Below are positions 24,417 through 35,000 of a stretch of 35,114 nt of DNA, piece after piece; position 1 is the stretch's first letter; every line of letters begins with the position of its first letter. The translations under genes and the position numbers were made by a program. The stretch covers positions 1-35,114 of the forward strand of contig CAKUEU010000013.1 in NCBI GenBank assembly GCA_934646865.1. Direction: 5' to 3'. The notes under the pieces were generated by a model, which worked only from the letters and a program-made list of their open reading frames with translations, ran no database searches and was not told the DNA's origin. This stretch comes from an uncultured Collinsella sp. (lineage in GTDB: Bacteria > Actinomycetota > Coriobacteriia > Coriobacteriales > Coriobacteriaceae).

Positions 24417-27400
24417 CTAGATCACCGTTACTCTGCCCTGGTTACCCACAATCGCCTTGGCCTCGGCTAGCAGCGGAATCGAGCGTGCGTTGACCTTGGC
24501 CGGCACCTCGGCGCGCAGCACGCGCCCGTCCACCTGCTCAATGAAGATCTCCACGCGGTCGCCGCCCGGATTGGTGGTGAGCACCGTGGCCAGGCGTGCC
24601 ATGTTGCCCTGGCTAAAGCGGCTGTTGGGCACCATGACCTCAAACACCTTGGGCTTGTTGTTCTCCTCGTTGAGCTCCAGCGGCACGATCTCCTGCGCGA
24701 TGATCTGGTCGCCGCGGTCCGAGCGCTCGAGCTTGCCCTTAATGCGCACAAAGGCGTCGGACAGCTGCGCGCCGGTCTCGGGATCGACCTCGCCGTACAG
24801 ATATCCCTCGGCCTCCTTATAGGTCTTGGGGAAAACGACGACGGTGGCCTCGCCTTCCATGTCCTCGAGCTGCACAATACCCATGGGGTCGCCATTTTTG
24901 GTCACGCGCTTGGACACACTCGAGACCATGCCGGCCCACCACAGTGCCTTGCCCTCGGGAATCTCCTGGTTGATGGTGCCGCCCGTGGGGTTTTGCACTT
25001 CGTAGCCGGTATCGATCTGCGAGAACGAGAAGTCGCGCGCTTTGCTGAGCGCATACTCAAACGGGCGCAGCGGGTGGTCCGAGACATAGATGCCCAGAAC
25101 CTCCTTCTCCTGGCTCAGCTTAAGGTGGCGGTCCCACTCCTGGCCGTCCGGATCGGGCACGCTGACCTCAAAGCCCGAGCCCTCAACATCGCCAAACATA
25201 TCGAAGAACGAGGTCTGGCCGCTCGCACGATCCTTCTGGCGCTTTACAGCGGCATCGATGATGTTCTCGGGGTTGTTCTTGTCCACAAAGTGCATCATCT
25301 GGCGACGCGGATAGCCCGTGGAGTCGAAGGCGCCTGCCTTGATCAGCGATTCGATCACGCGGCGGTTAGCCTGGCTCGAGTCCACGCGCTCAACAAAGTC
25401 GTGCAGCGTCTTAAACGGACCGCCCGCCTCGCGCTCGGCGATAATCGCCTGCGCCACGCCGGTGCCCACGCCACGGATGCCCGCCAGACCAAAGCGCACG
25501 CCTTCCTTGGTAGCCGTGAACTCGGTGCCGGACTCGTTGACGTCTGGCGACAGCACGGGGATGCCGTCGTGACGGCACGCCGAGACGTAGTGCACGATCT
25601 TGTCGGTCTTGCCCGTGTAGGACGTCAGAACGGCCGCCATGTACTCGTGCGGATAGTGCGCCTTGAGCCATGCCGTCTGCATAACCAGAATGGCGTAGCC
25701 GGCGGAGTGCGACTTGTTGAAGGCGTAGGATGCGAACTCGAGAACATCGTCCCAAATCTTCTGGGCGACCTCGCGCGTGTAGTTGTTCTTGATGGCGCCG
25801 TTCATCCAGTGGTCGTAGGTGGTCTCGTCCGAGCCATCCTCCCAGTGCAGCACCGTCGACGTGAGCAGCTTGATCTTTTTCTTAGCCACGGGCTTACGGA
25901 TACGCGAGTCCGATTCGCCCTTGGAGAAGCCGCACATCTCGACGGAGATGAGCATAACCTGCTCCTGGTAGACCATGGTGCCATAGGTTTCGCCCAGGAT
26001 GTCGTCCAGGCGGTCGTCGTAGGAGACGGCCGGCTCCTTGCCGTTCATACGGTTGATGTAGGACGAGACCATGCCGGCGCCCAGCGGGCCCGGGCGGTAC
26101 AGGGCGATCAATGCTACGACGTGCTTGTACTCGGTGGGCTTCATGTTCTTGATCGTGGCCGTCATGCCGGCGGACTCGACCTGGAAGACGCCGGCGGTGT
26201 GGCCGGAGCCCATGAGCTTAAAGATCTCGGGGTCGTCAAAGGGAATCTCTTCCTCTTTGATGTCGATGCCAAAGTTCTTTTTGATGTTGGCCTTGGCCTT
26301 GGAGATAACCGTCAGCGTACGCAGGCCCAGGAAGTCCATCTTGAGCAGGCCCATGTCGGCGACGGTATGGCCTTCGTACTGGGTAATCTCGACGCCGCCC
26401 TTGGTATCGAGCTTGGTGGGCACGTGCTCGTTGACGGGGTCGCGGCAGATCAGAACGGCGCACGCGTGCACACCCTCGCCACGGGTGAGGCCCTCGATAG
26501 AGAGCGCCGTGTCGATGATGCGGCGGGCGTCGTCGTCCTTTTTATAGGCCTCGGCAAAATCGGGGTTAAAGAGGTCCTCTTTGCCAGGTTGTTTGTCGAG
26601 CACCTGCTTGAGCTTGACCTTGGGGTCGCTCGAGACCATCTTGGACAGGCGCTGGCCCATGTAGACCGGGTAGTCCAGAACGCGCGCGGCGTCGTTGATG
26701 GCCTGCTTGGCCTTAATGGTCGAGTAGGTGATGACGTGGGTGACCTTCTCGGGGCCGTAGAGCTGGCGAACGTGCTCCACGACCTCGAGGCGCCGCTCAT
26801 CGTCGAAGTCCATATCGATATCGGGCATCTCGGTACGCTGCGGGGACAGGAACCTCTCGAACATCAGGCCGTTCTCGAGCGGGTCGAACGCGGTGATGTT
26901 CATGGCGTAGGCGACGATAGCGCCGGCGGCCGAGCCACGGCCGGGGCCGACGCCGATGCCGTTGTCCTTGGCCCATTGCACGTACTCGGCAACGATCAAG
27001 AAGTAGGCGGCAAAGCCCTTGTCGCAGATGACCTTGTATTCGTACTCAAAGCGCTCTTTGATGTTGACGCCACCGATCTCGCGCGTGGCCCAGTCATCGC
27101 CGTAGTGCTGGCGCAGGCCTTTCTCACACTCGCGACGGAACTGGCTCTCGTGCGTCTCGCCGGGATCGAGCAGCGGGAAGCGCGGCAGGATGATGGAGTC
27201 CCAGTCGAGCTCGACGTAGCACTTGTCGGCGATCTCGAGTGTGTTGTCGCAGGCCTCGGGGCAATACGGGAACATCGCCCGCATCTCCTCCTCGGTCTTC
27301 ATGTAAAACTCCGAGCCGGTCATGCGCATGCGGTTGGGGTCGTCGACTTTGGCATTCATACCGATGCACATGATGACGTCCTGCACGGGCGCGTCCTCGC

Positions 27401-28220
27401 GGCGCAGGTAATGGAAGTCGTTGGTGGCGATGACCTTGACGCCCACCTGCTTGGCGATGTCGATGAGCGTGCGGTCCATTTGCTCGTCGGTCAGGCCGTT
27501 ATCGGTGGTGATGCCGTGTTCCTGGATCTCGATGTAGAAGTCGCCGGGCTCGAAGGTGTCACGGAAGGTCTCGGCCCATTTAATGGCACCTTCCATGTCG
27601 CCGCGGTCGATGTATTTGGGGATGATGCCGGCGATACAGGCGCTCGTGCAGATCATGCCCTTGGCGTGGCGGCGCAGGTTGTCGAGCGTCACGCGCGGCT
27701 TGTAGTAAAAGCCCTGTACGGCGGCCTCGGAGACCGTCTGCATCAGGTTGACGTAGCCCTCCTGGTCCTTAGCCAAAAGGATCATGTGGTAGAGCTCGGG
27801 CTTGTGGTCGCGGGCGAGCGTCTCGTCCGGCGTAAAGTAAACCTCGCAGCCAAAGATGGGCTTGATGACCAGCGGCGGCTTGAGCTCGTCGATGTTGCCC
27901 TTCTCGTCCCACATGGCCATATCTTTGACGTACTGGGCATGCTCGCGCGGGTTTGCCTCGGGGTCGGGCTCCACCAGCTCGTCGCGGCGGTCCTTTTCCA
28001 AGAAGGCCTTGTCGTGGCTCCACGTCTTGTACTCGGGCGTGTTGTGGTTGACGGCGTCGCAGGCCAGCGCCAGGTCGGGCACGCCGTACATGTAGCCGTG
28101 GTCGGTAATGGCCACGGCGGGCATGCCCAGCTCAACAGCGCGATTGACCATATCCTGGATACGGGTTGCGCCGTCGAGCATGGAGAAAACAGTGTGGTTG
28201 TGCAGATGGACGAATGCCAT
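24417..28220 (-). CDS. dnaE: DNA polymerase III alpha subunit
   Basis: This is the replicative polymerase subunit, 1267 residues. The N-terminal PHP domain begins HLHNHTVFSMLDGA and continues with AITDHGYMYG. It keeps the HxH and DH metal positions, so PHP phosphatase or proofreading activity is possible. The PHP region contains an insert rich in charged residues (about 75-115). The polymerase active site PDIDMDFDDERR is near 466-477, and GPGRGSAAGAIVAY lies just before it. Helix-hairpin-helix and OB-fold regions follow (GIRGVGTGVAQAI; EGEATVVVFPKTY). A GGAG-type site lies 8 bases before ATG 28220. The length and domain order fit the DnaE1 class. Confidence 0.97.
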   Translation of the reverse strand: MAFVHLHNHTVFSMLDGATRIQDMVNRAVELGMPAVAITDHGYMYGVPDLALACDAVNHNTPEYKTWSHDKAFLEKDRRDELVEPDPEANPREHAQYVKDMAMWDEKGNIDELKPPLVIKPIFGCEVYFTPDETLARDHKPELYHMILLAKDQEGYVNLMQTVSEAAVQGFYYKPRVTLDNLRRHAKGMICTSACIAGIIPKYIDRGDMEGAIKWAETFRDTFEPGDFYIEIQEHGITTDNGLTDEQMDRTLIDIAKQVGVKVIATNDFHYLRREDAPVQDVIMCIGMNAKVDDPNRMRMTGSEFYMKTEEEMRAMFPYCPEACDNTLEIADKCYVELDWDSIILPRFPLLDPGETHESQFRRECEKGLRQHYGDDWATREIGGVNIKERFEYEYKVICDKGFAAYFLIVAEYVQWAKDNGIGVGPGRGSAAGAIVAYAMNITAFDPLENGLMFERFLSPQRTEMPDIDMDFDDERRLEVVEHVRQLYGPEKVTHVITYSTIKAKQAINDAARVLDYPVYMGQRLSKMVSSDPKVKLKQVLDKQPGKEDLFNPDFAEAYKKDDDARRIIDTALSIEGLTRGEGVHACAVLICRDPVNEHVPTKLDTKGGVEITQYEGHTVADMGLLKMDFLGLRTLTVISKAKANIKKNFGIDIKEEEIPFDDPEIFKLMGSGHTAGVFQVESAGMTATIKNMKPTEYKHVVALIALYRPGPLGAGMVSSYINRMNGKEPAVSYDDRLDDILGETYGTMVYQEQVMLISVEMCGFSKGESDSRIRKPVAKKKIKLLTSTVLHWEDGSDETTYDHWMNGAIKNNYTREVAQKIWDDVLEFASYAFNKSHSAGYAILVMQTAWLKAHYPHEYMAAVLTSYTGKTDKIVHYVSACRHDGIPVLSPDVNESGTEFTATKEGVRFGLAGIRGVGTGVAQAIIAEREAGGPFKTLHDFVERVDSSQANRRVIESLIKAGAFDSTGYPRRQMMHFVDKNNPENIIDAAVKRQKDRASGQTSFFDMFGDVEGSGFEVSVPDPDGQEWDRHLKLSQEKEVLGIYVSDHPLRPFEYALSKARDFSFSQIDTGYEVQNPTGGTINQEIPEGKALWWAGMVSSVSKRVTKNGDPMGIVQLEDMEGEATVVVFPKTYKEAEGYLYGEVDPETGAQLSDAFVRIKGKLERSDRGDQIIAQEIVPLELNEENNKPKVFEVMVPNSRFSQGNMARLATVLTTNPGGDRVEIFIEQVDGRVLRAEVPAKVNARSIPLLAEAKAIVGNQGRVTVI

Positions 28221-28259
28221 GTGATGAGCTCCGATGCGGGTTCGTGTTCTGACTGAACG

Positions 28260-28265
28260 ATTTTA
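28260..28265 (-). promoter_or_regulatory. Possible -10 element of the dnaE promoter
   Basis: On the minus strand TAAAAT lies about 40 bases before the dnaE start. No convincing -35 is seen at 16-18 bases. Confidence 0.3.
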
Positions 28266-28321
28266 CCGCACGGCACGGACAGCACCCGAACCTAGCCAAA
28301 CCCACACGGCTCCTACTGCAG

Positions 28322-28384
28322 TTGCGGTGAAATACGGACTGATTGGCGGCTTTTCTGGCCAAAACAGTCCGTATTCCACCGCAA
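28322..28384. repeat. Long imperfect inverted repeat between addA and dnaE
   Basis: 28322-28341 (TTGCGGTGAAATACGGACTG) pairs with 28365-28384 with one mismatch. An inner TTGGC/GCCAA step extends the stem toward a short loop. It ends 10 bases from the addA stop and lacks a T-run. It looks like a dispersed palindromic element rather than a terminator. Confidence 0.8.
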
Positions 28385-28394
28385 GTTATTGAGG

Positions 28395-31300
28395 CTAGAG
28401 GTTGTAGGTGACTACTTGGGGCTCGGCGGGTTCGACGAAGAGGGCCGGATCTGCCTGCTCCACGCGGACGAACTTGACAGTTACCGTCACAAAGCCCGCC
28501 TTGTGCAGAACGTCCGAATAGACGCGCGCCTGCAGGGCATGCTTCTCCTGCAGCTGCTCCGGCGTCTCGTCCGGCGTGCCGCCCGTCTTGTAGTCGATAA
28601 CCAGCACGCGCGTGGGATCTGCCGGATCGGTCGCCAGCGCATCGATGGCGCCCTCGGCATACGCACCGTAGCGGGCAATGTCCTTATCCCCGCAGCCCAG
28701 CGAGAAGAACGGCACCTCGGCGCGGACACACGGCCACGCGAGCAGCTCGGCACGGACCGCCGACCTGAGCCAGCGATTTAGGGCGACGTCAAAACGCTCG
28801 CGCTGTTCCGGCGTCAGATGCCACAGACGCGCCAGTGCATCAGTGCGCTCGGCAGGAAGCTCGTCGACGCCCATCTCGATGAGCCACTGACAGGCGGCAT
28901 GAAACGCCGAGCCCAAGGCCATGGGATTGGCGGCAAGCTCGATAGCGGCCACACCCGCATCCGTCATCTCGGAGCCATCCGACTCCGCATCGTCGCCAGC
29001 CTCATCCATGGGCACGCGGGCCTCGGCCGCATGGTCCTCGGCCTCGGCATGCAACGCCGCGGCAATCGACGAATAGCTGTACGAATCGCGCGCTGGATAC
29101 GGGCAGGTGCCCATACGCACGCCCACGGCCTGGGGATACACGAGCTCGAACGCATCGGGCTCGGGGTCGGCAGGGCCGGGCGCGGTTGCGCGGGCACCCG
29201 CATCAACAACCTCCGCTTCCGCATCACCACGGACAAGCCTTCCCTCGGCATCCAGCGAAGCGTTAGCCTCAAACGTCTGCTCGCCAAAGGTAAAGTTTGC
29301 CAGCGAGATAAGCTCATAGTCGCCCGGCTGGGAATTGTCGAACACCAAGTGGTCGGCATCGAGCTGCGGCATACCCAGGCCCTGGCCAGGCAGAATACGG
29401 CGCATCACGTCATAGGTCAGGTCGGACTCGACGTCGAAAGACGGCGCCGGCACCTTACCGCGGCTCACGGCGACGTCCATCGCCAAAATCACCAGCTCGC
29501 GCGCACGCGTCATGGCGACGTAGAGCAAGCGGGCCCGCTCCTCGAGCGAAAGTTGCAGGTCGTCGTTGCGCAGGCGCACAAATGCCCCGGCGGGAGAACC
29601 CGTCGCACAGACGTCGTCCATAAGTTCCGGCGAAAGCCACAGCGACGTACCCTTGCCCTTAAATGCGTGCTCAAACTGCTTTTTGACGTCGTCACCCTTG
29701 ACGAACGTGCCGTCCGCGAGTTTAACGCCATCGAAGCGTGCCGGCAGCGCCACAACCTGCGCGCCGCCCTCGACACGCCCCATCTGGGCGGCTCCGGTCG
29801 ACTTGCGTACGCCAAAGCACTCGGAAACCGCCACGACCGGATATTCCAGGCCCTTGGACGCATGCACCGTCATGATGCGCACCGCGCCGTTGCCATCCTC
29901 GTTGAGTGCGCCCGGCGCTTCCTTACCCGCCAAGAAACGATCGAAGGCGAGTGCAATGGAGCGCGGCGAGTTGCCGTACTCGACCTCCGCCTCGGCCACG
30001 GCATCGAGCGCCTTGAGCACGTTGGCGGCGATGGCCTTGCCCTCGGGGCCACGCTGCGCCAGGCGCACAAACCAGCCCGAGGCGTTGACCACATCGCGAG
30101 CGATAACGGCAAACGAATCGCGGCCTACGCGACGGAACGCATAGCGCAGTACTTCGCGGGCACGCGTCACCAGTGGCAGATTCTGCAGGCCGGGCACGTC
30201 GCAGTCGCTCATAATACCCGCATCGATATTGCGGCGCGAGGTCTCCCCCGTCTGCTCGTCGAGCTTGGTCGCCAGCGCCAAGAACTCCTGGGCACCGAGC
30301 GCAAACATCGGCGAGGCCAGCACGGGCATAAGGCCCTGCGCCGTGTCCGCCGGGTTGGCAAGCGCGCACACCAGGGCACGAATCGTCTGCACCTCGGCAG
30401 CCTGCGCAAAGACCGATCCGCCCGCAATGACGCAGTCGAGCCCCTGGTCGCGGAAGGCCTGGGCGTAGACGTCGGCATTGGTCATACGACCCAGCAGCAA
30501 CACCATATCGCCCTGAGGCTGCCCCGCCTTGACGAGCGCATGGAACCGCTCGGCAATTGCACGGGCCTTGGCCTGCGTGCGCTCCTGCGTACTGCCGCCG
30601 GCAACGAGCAGCGCCTGCCGACGCGACGCCTCTGCCTCGAGCTTGTCTTCGCGCTTATCGCTCGGCTCAAGATCCAAGAACCCCTGCATCAAACCACCGG
30701 TATCGCCGTCAAAGACACGCGCTACGTAGCGCAGCACCTCGTCGTGGCTGCGGAAGTTGCGCACGAGTTTGACGAGCTCGCCGGCGGGGGCATCGGCGGC
30801 AGCCGCAGCGTCGGCCGCTGCCTCGATCGCGCCCGAGGCACCCACCTTGCGCTCCTGACGGCGGAAGACCTCGACCTCGGCGCCACGGAAGCGATAGATC
30901 GACTGCTGCGCATCGCCCACGGTGCACAGCGCGCGCTCGCCCGCGCCCGTCAGATAGCGAATCAGGTCGACCTGCATCTGGTCGGTATCCTGGAACTCGT
31001 CGATCATGACCATCTTAAAGCGGCCCTCGTAGGCAGCCCGGATGGCGGGATAGTCACGCAGGGCCTCGTAGGCCATACGCAGTAGGTCGTTGTTGTCGAG
31101 GGCAGACTGGTCGGCCTTAAGCGCGCGATACTCAGTCTCTACAGAGCGGGCCAGGTCCACCAGCGCATCGAGCGCAGGTCCACCGCAAGCCAGCACGATA
31201 TTGATAAATGCATCGGCAGCCTCGGCCTTAAGCAGCTCGACCTGCTCCTTGGGGAACGCCTTGCTCGCGCGCGGCATAGTGCACGACATCATAAGTCGCG

Positions 31301-32039
31301 CCGCATCGGCCATGGTCTTGCCGCTGGCTTCGAACGCGTCGATGGCATCGAGTGCCACCTGCGCCTTCTCGGTCGCGGCCTTGCTCGCGCCGAGTGCCGC
31401 ACGATAGGCGTCGGCAAGTGCCGAGGTATCTGCCTGGCCGCGCGCCACGCACACGTCGTCCATGCCGCCCGGCAACTGGCTCGAAAGCTCCAGCAGGTCG
31501 CGCACCAGGCCCTTGATGGTGGTGCCGGCACCAAAGGGACCGCCCTCGCCCGCCATGGGATACCAGGCATAGAGGGCTTTGAGCGAAGCGGCGAGCTCGG
31601 GAGCGGCATCGGGTACCGTCGCACGGCCCAGCACATGCTCGACAGCCTGGTCCATGAGCTCATCGGTATCGGTGAGCACCGTAAATTCGGGGTCGATGCC
31701 CAGCTCCAGCGCATGCGCGCGCAGGATACGCGAACACATGCCGTGGATGGTCGAAATCCAGGCATCGTCAACCGTCAGGGCTTCCTCATCCATGCCCTCT
31801 TCGATAAGCGCACGGCGCACGCGGTCGCGGATCTCGGCCGCGGCGTCCTTGGTAAAAGTAATGGCGAGCACCTGGTCCAGATGCTCAACGAACGGACCGG
31901 ATTCGGGCGAGAGTGCGTAGACGATACGGCGCGTGAGGGTGAAGGTCTTGCCCGAACCGGCGCCCGCCGAGACAAACAGCGGGCGGTCGAGCGTTTTGAC
32001 AACTTGCAGCTGTTGCGGCATCAAAGTCGAAAGATCCAT
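28395..32039 (-). CDS. addA: AddA helicase-nuclease subunit
   Basis: AddA is the 3'-5' UvrD-type helicase and nuclease subunit of AddAB, which resects double-strand breaks for RecA loading. It has 1214 residues. Walker A SAGAGSGKT is at 24-32, then TFTKDAAAEIRDRV. The helicase motif DEFQDTDQMQ appears, and QQSIYRFRGA follows it. HASKGLEYPVV marks motif V. The C-terminal PD-(D/E)XK nuclease has EGAIDALA and VLVIDYKTGG near residue 1149, so the nuclease looks active. It starts 3 bases after the addB stop, indicating one transcript and coupled translation. Confidence 0.95.
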   Translation of the reverse strand: MDLSTLMPQQLQVVKTLDRPLFVSAGAGSGKTFTLTRRIVYALSPESGPFVEHLDQVLAITFTKDAAAEIRDRVRRALIEEGMDEEALTVDDAWISTIHGMCSRILRAHALELGIDPEFTVLTDTDELMDQAVEHVLGRATVPDAAPELAASLKALYAWYPMAGEGGPFGAGTTIKGLVRDLLELSSQLPGGMDDVCVARGQADTSALADAYRAALGASKAATEKAQVALDAIDAFEASGKTMADAARLMMSCTMPRASKAFPKEQVELLKAEAADAFINIVLACGGPALDALVDLARSVETEYRALKADQSALDNNDLLRMAYEALRDYPAIRAAYEGRFKMVMIDEFQDTDQMQVDLIRYLTGAGERALCTVGDAQQSIYRFRGAEVEVFRRQERKVGASGAIEAAADAAAAADAPAGELVKLVRNFRSHDEVLRYVARVFDGDTGGLMQGFLDLEPSDKREDKLEAEASRRQALLVAGGSTQERTQAKARAIAERFHALVKAGQPQGDMVLLLGRMTNADVYAQAFRDQGLDCVIAGGSVFAQAAEVQTIRALVCALANPADTAQGLMPVLASPMFALGAQEFLALATKLDEQTGETSRRNIDAGIMSDCDVPGLQNLPLVTRAREVLRYAFRRVGRDSFAVIARDVVNASGWFVRLAQRGPEGKAIAANVLKALDAVAEAEVEYGNSPRSIALAFDRFLAGKEAPGALNEDGNGAVRIMTVHASKGLEYPVVAVSECFGVRKSTGAAQMGRVEGGAQVVALPARFDGVKLADGTFVKGDDVKKQFEHAFKGKGTSLWLSPELMDDVCATGSPAGAFVRLRNDDLQLSLEERARLLYVAMTRARELVILAMDVAVSRGKVPAPSFDVESDLTYDVMRRILPGQGLGMPQLDADHLVFDNSQPGDYELISLANFTFGEQTFEANASLDAEGRLVRGDAEAEVVDAGARATAPGPADPEPDAFELVYPQAVGVRMGTCPYPARDSYSYSSIAAALHAEAEDHAAEARVPMDEAGDDAESDGSEMTDAGVAAIELAANPMALGSAFHAACQWLIEMGVDELPAERTDALARLWHLTPEQRERFDVALNRWLRSAVRAELLAWPCVRAEVPFFSLGCGDKDIARYGAYAEGAIDALATDPADPTRVLVIDYKTGGTPDETPEQLQEKHALQARVYSDVLHKAGFVTVTVKFVRVEQADPALFVEPAEPQVVTYNL

Positions 32040-32042
32040 GGT

Positions 32043-35000
32043 CTACACGTCCCTCCTTACAAACGTTCCTTCGTGGTTATACGAACAGCGCGCGTGCGCT
32101 GCCTGCGGCGATGTCGGATCGACGGCAGCCACGACGCCCGCCTCGAGCTCGCGCAGGCGCTCGGCAATTCCGGCCTCCACGCGGTCGAGCAGGGTGTCGA
32201 AGTCCATATTGCCGCCCTCGCCCGGAAATCCCTTCTTTAGGCCCGGAATACGACCGTCGCCGCGCTCCTCCTCGAGCAGCTCGTCACTCGCGGCGCCGCG
32301 CAGCGCCGGCTTGCCGCCCTTGGTCGAAAAGTAGAGCGCGGCGCGGGTGTCCAAATCCAGCGCCCGCCGCATGGCCTGCGCGTAGATGAGCGTCTGGGTA
32401 TGCGGCGGCAACCAACGCGGATTGTCGATAGGCGCCTCGCCCGTCTCCTCGTCGCGCACCGTGGGGTCGGCGAGCTTAAACTCCTCGACGCCCGAACGAT
32501 GCTTGTAGTCGATCACCACGGCACGGTTCTCGGCATCCACGTCCACGCGGTCGATGCGCCCGCCGAGCGGCCAGCCGGCATACTCGACCTTAAGCTCGTT
32601 AAACGCAAACTCCAGATAGCGCGGGACAAAGGGCGCAAGCGCCTCGGACTCATAGGCGAGCACGCCCTCCAGCTGCGGCAAGATCTCGGCCACCTGGCGC
32701 TCCTCCACCGCAGAGAGCGGCACCAGCGGACCCTCCGTGCCGCGCTTGCCGGCGTGCTCAGACAGCGTCTCGTCAAAGACCTCGCGCAGCACCTCCTGGG
32801 CGCGTGGCAGATTCTCGGGCGTCACACGCTCCATGCCCTCCTGGGGCAGACGGGCATGCAGGTGCTCCAGCACGTCGTGGACAAAGTTACCCTTCTCCAT
32901 GTTGCCAAAGCCCGCGTCGATGGACTGGGGCTTCACGCGATACGACACGAACCAGCACAGCGGGCACGTCGAGTACGCCTCGATTTGCGAGGCGGACGTC
33001 AGGCGCGGCACGAGCGGCGCGTCCTCGCCCTCGCGGTCGCGACGGCGCAGGACCAGGTACGGCACGGCCGCCTCACTCAGATGCTGAGGGGCCTCGCACG
33101 CGACGCGCTTGCACTCGAGGCCCTCGCCGGCCGCGGAATCAAAATCGGCAACGATATCGCCCTCGCCCACGCGCACAACCTTGGCGGCGCCAGCGGCCTC
33201 GGCGCGCGCCCGCAACTCGGTCCACACGGCCGCCGGATAGCACTCACGCGCCTGGCGATCGTGGGTCACGCGGGCAAGCACAACGGGGCCGCGCGCAGTC
33301 TGAATCGCACGGCCAAAACGCACGCGCAGCAGGGCCGCGGGCTCAAGCGTCACGCCGCCGCGACCCAACTCTTCCGTCAACGTGGCCAACGGGCCCTCCT
33401 CATGCGAGAGCGGATAGCTGTCCAGGTCGACATCGGCAAACAGCACCGCATCGTAGCTGGCGGGGCGCAGCGCTGCCGCATCGGCAAGCGATACAAAGCG
33501 CACCTGGGCGCGCGGCGTGCGGTCGACCTCGTAGGTCTCGTAATCGTAAGCGGTACTGCGCTTATCCACCTTGGTGCGGACGCCGTCGAGCACGGGTACG
33601 GTCGCGGCCTGCGACACATCGAGCGCGCGGGCGTCGTTCATGAGAATGTCGATGGCATGGCGCAGCAAGGCGGTCTCGGCCTGACGACGGGCCTGACCGT
33701 CAAGGCCGCCCAGGGCGCGATCGGGCAGCGCCTCGGCAACCGCGAGCATGGCCTTGAGTGCCGTCACGGGCTTGTCACGCCATAGCGCCTGGAACACATC
33801 CGAGACCACGCACGGCACGTTCTTAAACCAGTTCTGGTCGCTGGCCGCCTTGCGCACACCCCTCACCTGGCCCTGCACGCTCTGTAGCAGGCTCTTCACG
33901 CCCGCAATGGTCTTGCTGCGCGACAGGCGCATGTTCTTATCGAAGGTTCGCGCGCTGGCGGCGTCGGCACCCGAAAGCGGGCTGTAGATCCAGTCGGTAA
34001 GCTCCGGGGCGGGCCACCACTCGGTCTTGGAAGCATTGCCCTCGTCGGCAGCCTTCATGCGCTCTATCAGATCGGCGAGCGCCGTGAACTGCCTGCCCGC
34101 GATGGATTGGGAAAACGCCGTGAACTCGGTTGTCTCGGCCGCAATGTGGCGCGCCGCCAAACGGGCGGCAAGCTCGCCGAACAACTGGGGTGCTCGAGCG
34201 GACACTACGAGCACGCGCACAGGATCGGCGAGTGTTGTAGCGCCTTCGCGCGGTGCGGCGCCCTCGCGCGCCTTTACCAACTTATCAATAGCATTCGCAT
34301 AGGCATAGGCGCGGGCATGGGGACCGGCCACCTCTATAAAGGCAGGCTGAGCGGCGGGCTTAGACGCAGCAGCATCCTCCCCCAGCGGCGCGACCTCAAA
34401 CAGCACGCCGCGGGCATCAAAGGCCGCAGCAAGTTCCTCGCGCATTGCCGCCTGCTCGCGGGCGAGCAGCACGACGACCTCTCCCCCGCCATTCGCCACG
34501 GCAGACAGCAGCTCAAGCAGGCCATGCGCAAACGACGTGACGCCGCGCACGAACACCGCGCGGGCGCAGGTTGGCAGACTGTCGGCCAAGGCACCGGCCA
34601 TCATGTCGGCCGCCTCGCAGGGCTCGACCAAATCTCGGCGGTCCAAGCCGCTCGCATAGGCACGCAAAAGCTCAAACACACGAGCTTCGGCGTCGCTTTT
34701 GGGCTCGGGCTGGCAAACGCTGTCGCAGCGGCGCTCGGCACCCGTTCCCGCCACGCCCGGAAGCACATCGCGGGCCATGCGTGCGAGCATGCGCACCGTG
34801 CCCTGGCTGCGCGAAAGCGGCTGCAGGTCGGCATCGTCGCGACGGGCGACCATATCCGAGAACAGCATCTGACGCTGCAGGTTGTCGACGAAGCTGCGGC
34901 CATCGCCCATAAGCTCCCACAGCGAACGGAGCCACGATGAGGGAGTCTTGTAGTCTACGCCCAGCGAGACATCGGCCACCGCCGCATCATGACGGCAGAG

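Noticed and set aside
24993..28256. 1087-residue open frame on the plus strand opposite dnaE
   Set aside because: It is a GC-driven shadow of dnaE: repetitive Val/Gly/His/Leu composition, no domain and no ribosome site. The minus frame is clearly dnaE.
28246..28258. GTTC-N5-GAAC upstream of dnaE as a LexA box
   Set aside because: The half-sites point the wrong way and the spacer is 5 bases; a LexA box is GAAC-N4-GTTC.
28818..31085. 755-residue plus-strand frame opposite addA
   Set aside because: Arg/His-rich shadow of the addA codon pattern with no motif.
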